The notes beneath the pieces were generated by a model that was not told the origin of the DNA, searched no databases, and was given only the letters and a program-made list of their open reading frames with translations. Both the position numbers and the translations under genes were made by a program. A stretch of 64,000 nt of DNA. Origin: Schistosoma haematobium. Its lineage: Eukaryota; Platyhelminthes; Trematoda; Strigeidida; Schistosomatidae. Numbering within the stretch: the first letter of the stretch is position 1; every line of letters begins with the position of its first letter. Where the stretch lies: NCBI RefSeq assembly GCF_000699445.3, contig NC_067196.1, forward strand, positions 22,585,116-22,649,115, read 5' to 3'. Positions 12,081 to 28,020 of the stretch are shown in pieces.

Positions 12081-12374
12081 AGTACATAGTAGTATAATAT
12101 AATATGTATGCTTTTATTCAAGTTATTTAATATACAATTATTGTGTAAGATATTTCAATTGAATAATAATAAGCAATGAAAGGGTTATTGTTTGCTAGAA
12201 CCAGATAAAATGTGAGGTCATATTTTATTTCATTATGATGTTTATTCAGTATAACATTGTATTTGTATTTGTATTAATTGAATAGATTATCCGTTCAGTA
12301 TAACATGTAAACTTGTTGTTATATTAATTGAAGGGAAAAATTCACTTTTATATTCCCACTATTTCAGTAATGTA
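12081..12374. repeat. 294-bp dispersed repeat, copy 1
   Basis: Matches 18410-18705 in direct orientation with only a few differences, from AGTACATAGTAGTATAATAT to TTTCAGTAATGTA. A second, more diverged block of homology follows (12690-12787 versus 18799-18896). The sequence between the blocks is unrelated and of different length in the two copies. It has no coding content. Confidence 0.85.
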
Positions 12375-12690
12375 GGCGCGACTTAAATTTATAGACGAAC
12401 CAATCAGATTTAGGATACCAAGTGTTGGATTTGAGCGCGAAATTTATTCATCCATATGACGAGATAGAGTTTCGACATCTTTGCTGATATACGTTTTTTG
12501 ATAAATACTCTAAATATCATTCCTAGCTTCAACCACTAACTGTAAATCCTAATCCCAATTCCTGACACTAGTTTATAGCCCTCATTCAGTCCTAGTTAGT
12601 ATTCAGACACTCCCAAGGTCACTTCAGCGTCACTCAATGCTCGTCCATGAATTTTAGACTCACCAATGATTGTCATGTAATGACAGGGTG
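12375..12690. other. Segment unique to copy 1 of the 294-bp repeat
   Basis: About 315 bp separates two conserved blocks here, against about 90 unrelated bases in the copy at 18706-18798. It may be a small insertion into the older repeat. It begins with GGCGCGACTT and is less AT-rich than its surroundings. No termini or target duplication were identified. Confidence 0.35.
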
Positions 12691-12787
12691 AATAAAATGT
12701 ATTTCTATCTTTAGTCTACATCTCCTCCCTTGTGTAGTGTGAATTTTAGTATTTCATGTACAAAGTATCAGTTCACATGGCTGTAAC

Positions 12788-13544
12788 TTTGTCAAAAACC
12801 TGTTGATTAATCTTGTAACTTTTCGAGAGAACCAGATGGAACATGTGATATGATTAGTTTCGCTAGGTAGAATTATTGATAAATGTTGCTGTTTTGTGTA
12901 CTAATTCTAGTTATTGCTAACCATTTGATTCATGTTCTGATTTCGTGAAACATTTTATGTATAATTATTTATCTGGTTATTTTTTAACTGAATGAATGAA
13001 GTACACAATGAAATGTGAAAATCTCGTAAGAGACATATAAATATCAAAATCTTCATCGATTTTATCTACATAAAGTATACTTACACTTTTTAATTTTTTA
13101 CAAAAGTACAATAGTAACTAAGTACATTTTGTATTTGGTTAATCTAACTAATTAATCTAAGAAACTTTCTGATGGTTTATGATGGTTCATGACTAATTGA
13201 AGTGGAGAGTAGTTCAATGTTACCATGTCCTCTTAATATTATCATCCTATGTTGAATAACATTCTCCATTATATACATCTTAATTCTTTTCGACATAATT
13301 TAATTCTTTAGAATTTATAGTCGAAAGTCTTAATTTGTTAAAATGCAGTTTAAGTGACATTGTGATGATGATGATGATGATGATTCTTAGTTGACGTAAA
13401 AAGGAGAACTAACTTTCAAAATCTACTTATAACCACGTTTGGTGAATTAACAGAATTGTTTGTGTATGGATGTTGAATACACATTACATATTCTTATTTG
13501 TATTTAGGATTAAAGTGAACTACAATATGTATGCGTATAAATGA
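12788..13544. other. Non-coding; (GAT)n microsatellite
   Basis: No gene supported. The only repeat is a run of seven or so GAT units at about 13361-13384. Confidence 0.5.
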
Positions 13545-13625
13545 ATATGAAGTTGGATTCACTGAGTGATGAGGAGTCCCATACTAGGACGAATCGGTCA
13601 TCCAATGCTTCCAGATTTTCAATAG
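13545..13625 (+). repeat. Degenerate hammerhead-family repeat, second family
   Basis: A TGAGGA stretch leads into GTCC (13576-13579), a six-base loop and GGAC (13587-13590), so helix II is fully paired. The conserved GAAA is GAAT (13591-13594), and the base before TGAGGA is not the expected C. The downstream CCAGATTTTCAATAG matches the family copy at 3700-3840. It is a decayed ribozyme and probably inactive. Confidence 0.55.
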
Positions 13626-16243
13626 TCGTCTAGCTTTTCAAAAAGAATTACTACAATCTCCACGAATATTCATACTGAAAATGAATATAAGTTGAATATA
13701 TAAATATCTCTTTGTGAAAAATAGTAACTTTTGATCTAATTTGTAATTGTGTTAATCATCTCGTTCTCGATATTTTGACTGAAATTTGATTAACCTTAGT
13801 TGGCACATGTACGTCTTGTGAGGATTGACTCGATATGGCGATTACAAGACAAGTTTACATAGAATAGATGGAATGTGGCTAGCAGTGGAATCTAGAACGT
13901 GTTGATGTATCCCATGTATTCTATTATTGGTAACCTTATTTAAATACACTTTATTCCTATCTATTAGTAAGTAGAATACTTATATCATTGATACACATTA
14001 CAATGAAGTGACGTGGTGGATTTTCTGGTTAACAAGTTGTCATATATACCTTTATTTCGAAATCTGTTGCTTACCATTATAAGAATGAGTCGAGGAAACT
14101 CTTTTTGAACAGTACATTCATTTAATGATACCTACTTACTCATGCCTGTTACTTCTCGTGGAGGAGCATAGAGAGCAAACCAACATTCTTCATCAAGCTC
14201 TGTCATCAACAATCCCTTCCAGTTGATTTTGATTTGGTTATTTATTGTCTGGAGAATCGACTCACATTGAGCCACGAAACGTCAGAAAATTTAATTCTTC
14301 TACTCATTGGGATTTTGCAAGTATATTAATTTATCAATAACAATCTACCAATGCTCAATTTATTTGAAATTATCAAGTCATACCTCGGTAATGATACCAA
14401 TAAAACCTAAATAAGTTAGACATTTTTCTCGTGTTCCCTCAATCACCTAAACTCTGAGTCAGATTCGAATGTTTTTACACTCTTAGTCCAATTTCCATCT
14501 CAATTAAATGTAGTACTGTTATAAACACAACAACAGTCAGAAGGGATGTATTAGCTTATTGCGAAAAGATACAAAGTATTTACGTCATGTATATACACAT
14601 AATACAATCATCCATTTGCATTTACAGGTGTGTTCTGCAATCTGAATTCTCTTCTGAACTGGCCTCCAAGTGTTCTACCAACGCCATGATTTCGATGCCC
14701 TAAACCTCTTCACCCTGTTCGGCTATTGTTGCAACTTCGATACCACGTTCCGCTATGCACTACTTACAAACATCCTTGTGAGTAGCCTCTACCACACAGT
14801 TGTTACTAAGTTCAATGAATAAAAGGTCGTTTATTTTTAATAAATCACTGAAATCATATCAGACATTTTGTGTATTTTGAAGTTGTTTTGTTTTCATACT
14901 ATAAACTACTTGTGCAAATTACTCAGACAAAATGAACTGATGTTATTTCACTCGGATTAGTTATTATTATCATGATCATTGCTATTATTATTATTATTAT
15001 TATTATTTCCTTGTTTAATTTATGTTTTTTGACCCATTTGTATTGAACTCAATCATTTATACTTGAATAATAGTACCATGGTATAGGTTATTAGTACTGT
15101 ACAAATGAGAGTGATAATTTTGTAAACATCAAACTAATCTACATTTGTAATTATTGTATTTTTATGTCGGTCATTATTCGTGCATCATTTCATAAATTTT
15201 CATATTTTTATCAAAATTTCTATCACATTAACAATGTGACTAATCTCTAATTATAACTGCTAGTGAAGTTTCAATGTTAAGTCAATGGAAAACTGAGTTT
15301 AGTATCATTTTCAGTATGACGATCGTTTTTCTTGCATTATGATGAATTGTGAATCAAGAAATAGAATTTTAAATAAAATATAGAGGATAACTAACTGTAG
15401 AAATGACCTCTGTATACTGTTGAAAACAGCATGAAGTGAAATAATGGCGTTAAACTTACCAAATGTTTAATTTCTTCACTGTAGGTTAGATATAAACTGA
15501 CAAATCTACACTAACCTTAAAGACTTATCGGTACTAGATTTATTTTGGAAGGACTAATCAGACAACACCTTTTACCTTTTTCTGTACGAAATTCGTCCAT
15601 CCATTTGTTTACAGAGAACGCGCTAATTCTACATCCCTTATCTCTACACTAAATAACTAACCGTAATTAGGAACAGTGTGAGGACTGTTAAAAATCGATT
15701 TAATACTTTATTACATCTATGAGGAAGAGTTTATGTCATTGTTTCTTCAGTTAATAGATGGAGTAACCTGTAGAAATCTATTACAGATTTATTAACTATT
15801 AGAAATCTATCTACACTTTGCCACATTGTTGTCCTCTTTTCTATAAGTTATCTATTTATCAAGCGTTTTTCTGATTGATCAAAAGCTGACTGAAAATTCA
15901 CCACAGTTGTATTAAGCTTATCTTTACACTACAGTGTCGTCGAATTGGTGTCATATATATCGTTTACTATATAAGAAGCCTTGTAAAATAAAATACGTTG
16001 ATATATTAAACATAGGATGTTAATAGTGCATCAAAAACAATTCACTATTACCCATCGTAAAATAGAGATAAGGTAGTGTGAAAGTAAAAACATAGTAAGT
16101 CCTAACTCCTACTTGCACAATTTGTTTTTCTACAAAACAAAAAACTGTGCATTTTCGTTCTTATTTATTGTATACGAATTAAGATTAGTGACAAATCACT
16201 TTATCTTCATTAAATAATAATGTGTCTTGTTGGCTTACATATC
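13626..16243. other. Non-coding; (TTA)n microsatellite
   Basis: No gene supported on either strand. A TTA trinucleotide run lies at about 14982-15006. Confidence 0.5.
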
Positions 16244-16397
16244 TGTGGTGTTTGAATGAATTAATGATACCTTTGTACATGTTGAATGGTTGATTTCGAA
16301 TTCTAAATACAGTACATTCGTTTGTGGTTAACTAGTACTTCTTGATCTGATTACGTTATTGCTGGGATTCCTAGTTCATACCATAATTCGAATACTT
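16244..16397 (+). mobile_element. Solo LTR of the array family
   Basis: It aligns along its whole length with the 150-bp segment that separates the units of the 33-49 kb array. It starts TGTGGTGTTTGAATG, keeps TTTCGAATTCTAAATACA and CATTCGTTTGTG, and ends near CATAATTCGAATAC. It is clearly more diverged than the array copies are from each other. No internal gag sequence is attached on either side. A free-standing copy with these borders is the main reason for calling the array segment an LTR. Confidence 0.75.
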
Positions 16398-18409
16398 CCG
16401 GATATCATGATATCTTAAAATAAATCATTATTTCTATGTTCATGATTCATATATCATGATAGTATAACTTCATTTAGTTAACTTTTCACTGAATCTGTTA
16501 TAAAGAAAAGACGATGAAAAATCGTCTTTAAAACTAGTTATGGATTTATAAAGAATTCAAAAATAAACGTATCCAGATTGAGTTAGGTTTATTTTATCGG
16601 AGAAGTTTCTTCACTGTTAATAAGATGGAAAAGAGCTTTGAAATTACTATAAACTTTATAAGAACTATTATATGTATTTACATCTCAATATTTATCAAAT
16701 AAAATGAACTTTGTTAGATACAGTGTTTATTCATCGAGAATCATCGATGTCATTATCTTAGTAATCACAGTAATCTTCAGTATATTTATTGATATTGAAA
16801 GCTTCTTTTAGAAACTTTCAATTTAAATTGCTTTACATCTTATCAAAAACCATCCATTTTCATTGTTAAATATATTAATATACGTCAAACGAGTTCATGT
16901 CAATTAGAATTTAATTTCTTGGGTACTATAGAACAGATCAATAAACAAAGAGATCATAACCTTGTTATTGTGATGAACCGATTGAAATTCAAGAGGTGCT
17001 CTCGAGATTTGAAAGTTCTGCGTTCAGTCCAGTTTTCATTTGTGAGTGTCCACTGCTGAAGAATTACAAAATGGAACTAATTAGGTTTTAGATACTCCTA
17101 GATTTCTAAAGTTTCTCAAAAATTATATCAGTTCATGACGAGAACTCTTTGTCACTTCACTACATCCGATTTGAGAATGTTTGATTGCTTCTCCGTATTA
17201 ACGTATACAACACTATTGAGCATCGATTAAGTTTATTTATTGACATGGTTTATAGTACATATCTACACTTATTCTATATTCATTTACATTACATGAGAAA
17301 AGCTAAATCTCTCTCCCTATATATCTATATATGATTGAAATTAAGAGTGCGAAATTTTCACCACATTTAAGACTACTGTAGAAACTAATTCATCATCTAA
17401 TTTGATTATTATTATTATTATTATTATTTTCTGGTTTATTCTTCTGATAGGACTCAAGCAAAAGACTCCTCTCTGAAGTGCCACAACTCATCATTTTAGC
17501 ATTGTCAAATTTTCTGAGCTACATAATTTAATTGCAAAGATTTCGTTGTTATTCCGAACAACATTTGCTTCACAGATTTTATCACTGAAACCAGTCACCT
17601 GAACTTCAATTTTTCTGCATTATTTGACATTGAATAGCCATTCGAGTTGAGTTGCCAATAAATTATTGTACATATTAGATTAGAACAAAATGAAATCCAT
17701 TTTCATTTCAACATCCATGAATTACGTGTTCATTTCTAACATCAACTACGCAAATCATCACATATAACTCAACATGACTACTATTAAAAGAGATGTTTGT
17801 CTAATCTAAACTAATGTATTTCAACTTATCAACATCTCTTGATATGAAGTGCTCTTCGGAGCAAACTAATTCACCTACTCAATATGATCATATTTGTATA
17901 ATGTAGAGCAATCAGTATGTAACCGTTTGAGATTTCCGGCGTAAATCGAATGGTTTTTTGTTGAGTACTTTAATTAATAGACCATCATCTTGCATTTCCA
18001 TAGATAGGACTCTTTTTCATCATTTTCTACAAACTAGACATGGCCGCTCTTTCAGATTCAAAATCCCTACGCAATTAGTAATTAAAACTTACCAACTTAC
18101 TGTTTCAGTATGTGAGTTTTGAATACTCTGGAACATTGTAGTTAACTGACATTAGTCAATCTTGTGTGGATCAAATAGTATATCTTACAATCTTTGACTT
18201 CATCTGTCTTAACTGTATGTTAGTAGCAATGACCTTAAAATTTATCTTAATGAATCTGTTTGATACTTTGTGTTAGGACAAGATAAACGCGAAATCATAT
18301 GCAAATTTAGTGTGATATTTAGTTCGTATAACGTTCGTTTTACTTTTAACTCAGTGTGATATCCATTCAGTTTATCATTCATTTTATTTCACTGATGTAT
18401 TCAGTACGT
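16398..18409. other. Non-coding, nothing recognised
   Basis: AT-rich with a TTA run at about 17406-17430. No coding frame or repeat is supported. Confidence 0.5.
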
Positions 18410-18705
18410 AGTACATAGTAGTATAATATATATTATGTATGCTTTTATTCAAGTTATTTAATATACAATTATTGTGTAAGATATTTCAATTGAATAATAA
18501 TAAGCAATGAAAGGGTTATTGTTTGCTAGAACCAGATAAAATGTGAGGTCATATTTTATTTCATTATGATGTTTATTCAGTATAACATTGTATTTGTATT
18601 TGTATTCATTGAATAGAATATCCGTTCAGTATAACATGTAAACTTGTTGTTATATTAATTGAAGGGAAAAATTCACTTTTATATTCTCACTATTTCAGTA
18701 ATGTA
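18410..18705. repeat. 294-bp dispersed repeat, copy 2
   Basis: Direct-orientation partner of 12081-12374, 6.3 kb away. High similarity suggests a fairly recent duplication or transposition. It is not an obvious LTR pair: no retroelement coding sequence lies between the copies and both continue into a second homologous block. Confidence 0.85.
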
Positions 18706-22290
<3,585 letters not shown>

Positions 22291-22370
22291 GCCTTTTTAT
22301 TTATATATTTATTTATGTATTTGTTTATTAGTTTATTTGTTTGTTTGTTCATGTATTTATTGATTTAGCT

Positions 22371-22579
22371 ACATAGAATAATATATTCTTCAGTGAAGAT
22401 CTCTTTATCGTTGTCTAATATAACCGGTAATGTATCTTTAGGACATATGTTTCATTCCATTTTGAATGTACCTAAATCTTACCGAGTTCGGATAGCCAAC
22501 ACTTCGTAAAACAATCATGGTGTTAAATATTTATGTACTGATTTGACTGTTTAGATAGTTGATATCAAGGATTGTAATC
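22371..22579. other. Non-coding, no feature
   Basis: Sequence between the decayed tetranucleotide edge and the LINE 5' leader. Confidence 0.5.
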
Positions 22580-25500
22580 AAAACGATGTACAGGTTGTTG
22601 CTACCTTAACTTTGTGGTCGGGCTTGCCTATCGTGATGAAGCAACCGAGCTATACTGGCTAGAACAACCGTTCCTCAAGGTCCTACCATGTCAGACAGGT
22701 CGGTTGAACAGCGGTAAAACTAAAAGCAACAAACCTAAGGTCCGAAAGCGAAGTCGTACTGCTGACTGTAGAGAGGTGTGACAGCAGTAAGGTGTTTCCT
22801 TCAGACAACCAGCATGACAGCGATGCTGCCTTCCCACAAGGAGGGGTGGGATTAGAAAAGGTCGACTCTAAAAATGCACACCTCTCCTTATCCCACGGAT
22901 ACCCGTCTCCGGCAGCAAGGTCTCAGCAAGTATGGAGCTAACACAAAAATTACCCATGAAAAGGTCGTGTGTGACCGACCTTAAGCAGTTGTCCCTTGGG
23001 CACTGCAGTCACGCTCTCGGGTCACTAAGACCACCTCTAATCCGATTTCTTTTTCAGGTACCTCCAGAACAACCCTTCCACGGTGTGGGCAACCGGGAAG
23101 TGATAACCGCCCTCATACCTCTAACAGCACTCAAGACCACTGTATTCATAATCAACCTCCGTCTTCACTTCCTATTATTCCTCCTACATCGACGTTCACC
23201 TCTAAACTTCCTTTTTCGGCTTCCCCCTCAAGTGTCACCATAGTCAACGATTCTAGTGCTCAAAACACTGTCCCAGGTTTACTGAAACCTCACTTCATAC
23301 TACACATTGGAGCCTTCAGTGTACGCACCCTAGGCCAAATCGGTCAACAGGCTTCCTTGGCTAGAACCCTAGAATCTCGTACCATTGATGTATGCTGTGT
23401 CCCTAAAACGCGCATACAGGATCCCAGTGTGGTCATTCACTTGACTTCACCTTGGCAACACGGAGAGCCAACGAGATACACCCTCCGTGTATCTGGTGAC
23501 CCGACGGCCAGTTCTCGTGGACTGGCAGGAGTAGGGATAGCACTAAGCATGAGGGCGGAACAAGCACTGTTAGAGTGGATCCCCGTTAACAGTCGTCTAT
23601 GTGCTGTTTGGCTAAACGGCTCCGTAAGAACTCGGAAGGATAGGGACACATGTCGTTGCCTTTTTGTCGTTTCTGCCTACGCTTCCACCGACTGCAGCTC
23701 AGATGAAGTGAAAGATGAATTTTACAGAAAGCTCACTGAACCTCTTCAGAGAGCTAAACGTTCAAACGTAGTACTCTTAGCAGGTGACTTTAATGCCCAG
23801 ATAGGTAGTTGAAACCAAACAGAAAGGCATTTAGGTGAGTATTTTAGTATTCCGGCACAACAAACAGATAATGGTGATCGTCTGCTGCAACTGTGCTCAG
23901 ACAATCGTTTATTTTTAGCAAACACAGATTTTAAGGATAAGGAGAGACATCGTCTAACATGGCGACCCCCTACACCAAACCAACGATGGACTCAAATAGA
24001 CCATATTGCCATCAGCCATCGTTGGAGAGGGTCGGTAGAAGATTGTCGCTCATTCTGGAGTACCTACTTGGACTCCGGTCATGCCCTATTACGGGCACGC
24101 ATCTTCTTGCACCTCACTGAACGCAAAAAAGCCACACTAAAAAGACCCATTGGAACTGAAATGAATAATGAGAAAACCAAAAGTAGGTTCCAGGAACAAT
24201 TGAGGTCACACTTAGGTAGTTCTGAAAACGAAGGTGACTCAGGTGTTGCTTGGAATGAAATACAAGCAGCTGTGGAAACAGAAGTGACGTCTACTAGTGA
24301 TTTAAACCACAGGGTTACAAAGAGACAATGGATTTCTTCAATGTCTATTGCACTGATAGATTCTCGTAAACTCATCCCATCAGGCTCTGAACACGATGAA
24401 GAGAGAAAACAAATCAGATTTAGGTTAAGAAAAAGTCTAAGGAACGACCATGAGCAGTGGTGGGCAACGAAAGCAAAAGAGATGGAAAAGGCGGCGGCTA
24501 TGGGAAACACAAGACAGCTCTACAGACTAATAAAAAAAACTGGAATTAATAAATCCAGTGTAAGTCAGACTATTTCGGAAAAAGACGACACCCTCATCTG
24601 CTCTCAGTCCAGACGTTTAGAACGATGGGCGGAAAATTTTAGGGAACAGTTCAGCTGGCCTTCAGCTACTCTACAACTACCCTCCATTCCCAGACAGTGT
24701 GAATGGAACATTGAAGTAGGTCCCCCAACTCTAGCAGAAGTTCAAAAGGCTATAGTTAATCTGAAACGAGGAAGGGCAGCTGGTCCAGATGGATTGGCTC
24801 TAGAGGTCTTCAAGGATGGTGGTCCAATTTTAGCGATTAGGTTGACTAATATTTTGGCTAAGATCTGGGAGTTAGACGTTATTCCATCTGACTGGTCGCA
24901 ATCACTTATCGTCCCAATATATAAGAGAGGGTTAAAATCATCCTGTGACAACCATAGAGGGACTAGTTTAACTAATATAGTATCTAAAATACTAGCCTTG
25001 ATAATTATCAGACGCCTAACTAAGACTCGTGAACTGCAAACACGAGAGAACCAAGCTGGCTTCAGACCTGGTCGTGGTTGCATCGACTACATATTCACTA
25101 TTCGTTGGGTTCTAGAACACAGGCATGCTCATCAGTGTCCGACAATGGTGGTCTTTCTTGACTTAAAAGCAGCATTTGGCTCTGTAGACCGCAAGAGATT
25201 CTGTGGCAGTGTCTGTCATTGAAAGGCGTACCTCAGAAGTACATAAACCTTGTGAAGGCTCTTTACTTGAACGCTACCAGTCGAGTCAGAGCTTATGGCG
25301 AACTGTCATCTGCTTTTGCAACCTCAAGTGGTGTCCGTCAAGGCTGTCCACTTTATCCATTTTTGTTTAACTTCATCATAGACCTATTGATGGAGATAAC
25401 ATTCTCGTCTACTGAATTCTCGGGTACTGATCTTCTCCCAGGAGGTCCACTTATCGATTTAGAATACGCGGACGACATAGTCCTGTTTGGTGAAGACGCT

Positions 25501-26335
25501 GATAAAATGCCGAGTCTTTTGAAAGCACTAAGCAACAATGCCAGGATGTTTGGAATGCGCTTCTCTCCCTCTAAATGCAAGTTGTTGCTTCAGGACTGGT
25601 CTGCGTCAACACCTGAACCTGAACTAAGGATAGGGAGTGAAGTAGTCGAACGCGTTAACAACTTCACTTATCTTGGAAGTCTGATCAGCCCTAATGGGTT
25701 GGTGTCTGACGAAATCTGAGCACGGATTCAAAAAGCTTGTTTGGTTTTTGCCAACTTGTGTCACCTGTGGCGAAGGCGAGATATCCGTCTATTACTTAAA
25801 CGTCGAGTACACTGTGCAGCAGTTCTGTTTTACTTTACGGCAGCGAAACACGGCCTTTAAGAGTAGAAGACACTCGTAAGCTACTAGTATTTGACCACAG
25901 ATGCCTTAGAAATATTGCTGGCGTCTGCTGGAATCACCGGGTAAGTAATAGTGAGGTTAGACGCACGGTATTAGGGAATGATGGCAAATCAGTGGATGAG
26001 GTTGTGAATCTTCATCGACTGAGATGGTTAGGCCACGTGTTACGTATACCCGAACACCGATTACCACGACGTGCAATGCTAACCGGTGTTCGGGATGATT
26101 GGAAGAAAGTTAGGGGCAGCCAAACCAAAACGTGGCATCAGTGCTTGAAGTCACTAACTTCTAGTCTGAGCCATGTTGGTAGATGCAGACTACTTGGTTG
26201 GGGTCCGCGTGACTATCGTAACCAATGGTTGGAGACTCTTGGTGACATGGCTCAGAACCGATCGTAGTGGCGTAGGTGTATATACTCCATGTCTTCCCTT
26301 AAACTAAGAGATTAAAATCGCTTCATACCTTTCTT
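22580..26335 (+). mobile_element. Second LINE family (SR2/SjR2-like?), near full length
   Basis: A GC-richer 5' leader (about 22580-23270) precedes an endonuclease-RT frame that ends near 26265, with a short 3' tail. The total is about 3.75 kb. That is close to the 3.9 kb known for the RTE-like SR2/SjR2 elements of schistosomes, and the gene order fits. Exact ends and target duplications were not identified. The family name is a suggestion from size and motif style. It is a different lineage from the LINE at 1-9 kb. Confidence 0.8.
23270..26267 (+). pseudogene. LINE ORF2: endonuclease and reverse transcriptase, broken
   Basis: The endonuclease starts about 23290 (IGAFSVRTLGQIG) and has LAGDFNAQIG near 23780. 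A TGA follows at 23810-23812. The frame resumes to the IDHIAISHRW block, and the usual SDH catalytic motif reads SGH. RT runs 24740-25722: KRGRAAGPDGLALEVF, AGFRPGRGCIDYIF, then FLDLKAAFGSVDR where the motif usually has AFD. After a frame break near 25215 come GVRQGCPLYPF and an intact YADD (about 25465). A stop at about 25720 and further damage precede the C-terminal block 25992-26267 (HRLRWLGHVLRI). It is inactive as read. Confidence 0.87.
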
Positions 26336-26500
26336 TCTACGAACCAACTTTTTCTTCTTGTACTATATCTCTATATGCAATCTTTCTCTTATATGTTACC
26401 ACCTCCGAATTAACTACTTTTATGAATCCGGTGTCCATCTTGTTATGTTAATGAGGTATGGCAACTTGGACCGATGCATATATTTGCTTGGTCCTACGTT
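26336..26500. other. Non-coding
   Basis: Short stretch after the LINE tail with no recognised feature. Confidence 0.45.
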
Positions 26501-26504
26501 GTAG

Positions 26505-26590
26505 CTGACTGACTGACTGACAGGTTCTTTGAACTGACGAGTCCAAAATAGGGCGAAATTGGTATTGTAGATTCCACTGAAGGTCATAAT
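26505..26590 (+). repeat. Sm-alpha hammerhead fragment
   Basis: CTGACGA (26534-26540), GTCC (26541-26544) pairing with GGGC, and GAAA (26555-26558) are kept, and the 3' end reads GATTCCAC as in Sm-alpha. The helix I partner and the GTC cleavage site are lost, and there is no tRNA-like half upstream. A short CTGA repeat (26506-26521) precedes it. Probably inactive. Confidence 0.7.
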
Positions 26591-27084
26591 CCATGGATTT
26601 GATATACACATACTTATGTATCTCACATTTAGTAGGTTATCCAGATTTATTAAAGACCATACATGTTCAGTTTAATTTAATTTGTCATACAGAAAATGTC
26701 TAGTTATTACATATACACTTTGATTTCAATAGGTGGTCTGTTCAACAACTATCTTTTTGATGTACCCCTAATTTCCTGATCAGTGCAGAGGAATTGTTGA
26801 TGCATAAATGGTTAGTAAATGAATACACGTATTTGATTTAATATAGTTTTATAACTAGACTAATATGAAATATATATGGAAGAAATAACACAAAATATGC
26901 TAATAAATAACTAGTAAATAAAGACTGAATTGAATAATTGTTTTACACAGTTAGCATTGTAAGTCACTAGCGTAGATGATCTATGTCGAATGATTGGGGG
27001 TCTACTAGAGTTAGACAGGAATGGTCTGACGAACCAATCACACCTCCCGGTCAGCAACTTACATGGATTGCCCCACCGACGTAT
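26591..27084. other. Non-coding, nothing recognised
   Basis: AT-rich, no supported gene. Confidence 0.45.
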
Positions 27085-27350
27085 CAAAGTACTATAGATG
27101 CTTGAAGACTGTACAACACAAAGGACCTTATTACAGAAATATATTAGTTAAAGTAGATACGAGCGAAAGTAGGACCACAGCCCAATGGGCCAGTCCATGG
27201 TGAACGATTAACTGATGCGTGTTGGTCGTCCTTGACCCTGACAGGGGTTGATGATCGGCTCGATATTCAGTGACCTCACTGACGGACGATTTGCCTAGGG
27301 CTTAATGACATTTCACCGGCCCTGTAGTATGGACGTTTGAGTAGCGACAT
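27085..27350 (+). repeat. Dispersed repeat Z, copy 1
   Basis: Contains ACAACACAAAGGACCTTATT followed by ACAGAAATATAT. The stretch 49235-49480 holds the same order of motifs on the opposite strand, including the block around GATGCGTGTTGGTCGTCCTTG. Divergence is moderate. No coding content is visible. Confidence 0.65.
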
Positions 27351-27854
27351 GTAAGCAGGAATAGAAAATATCATTGAAAATTCGTTGTTTTATAAAAGTA
27401 TGAAATCATCAGTTAGTGCACTAGATATTAAAATTTGTTTGATAAGACTTCAAAATTCTCAATTAATAATTAAAGCTATTTAAATGGATCCGAATATGAA
27501 ATCACTCACATAGTCTGTACATGTCTCATGATTAACGGTTTAAATAAGTAATGGATTTCAGGAATATTATCGTTACTGTGTGCGTAACTGTTAAGTTTGT
27601 ACAGCGTTTCTCCATTTGGCTCAGAATTTCTCACCAGTGTGGATGAGTCTTCATATTCTACAAAAATTTCAAAACAAAGTTTTATCAATAGATGTTCGTA
27701 CTTAACCTTTGTTTTCTATATTGAGGACCTTAATTAATCAGTCTTTGTTGCCATATGTACATCCCGAGCGGATTGAATTGTCATTTGTTATCTTAAGAGT
27801 TTAGGTAAAATATGAAAGATGTCTAGTAAGAAGATCAATAATGCGTGTTTCATC

Positions 27855-28020
27855 TCACCTAGTTAATTCAGTGGATAACGCGTCCGGTATATAAAGCGAA
27901 ATTTATTGGTTTCGAGTACCAGTGTGAACATAAGCAAATGGATGTGGGCGCATTCAGCTGACGAGTCCCATATAGGACGAAACACGTTCCTCTGATCCCA
28001 GTCTTAGCCATGAGTCATAT
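27855..28020 (+). repeat. Sm-alpha-type SINE with hammerhead, probably inactive
   Basis: The tRNA-like half is recognisable (CAGTGGATAACGCG near 27873; B-box-like GGTTTCGAGTACC near 27908). The hammerhead keeps CTGACGA (27958-27964), a perfect GTCC/GGAC helix II and GAAA. At the cleavage position the expected GTC next to helix I has been replaced and shifted (GTTCCT), although TCAG/CTGA of helix I still pair. Cleavage is doubtful. Confidence 0.78.

Noticed and set aside
12081..18705. The 294-bp repeats as LTRs of one 6.6-kb retroelement
   Set aside because: No retroelement coding sequence lies between them and homology resumes beyond both, so they are not terminal.
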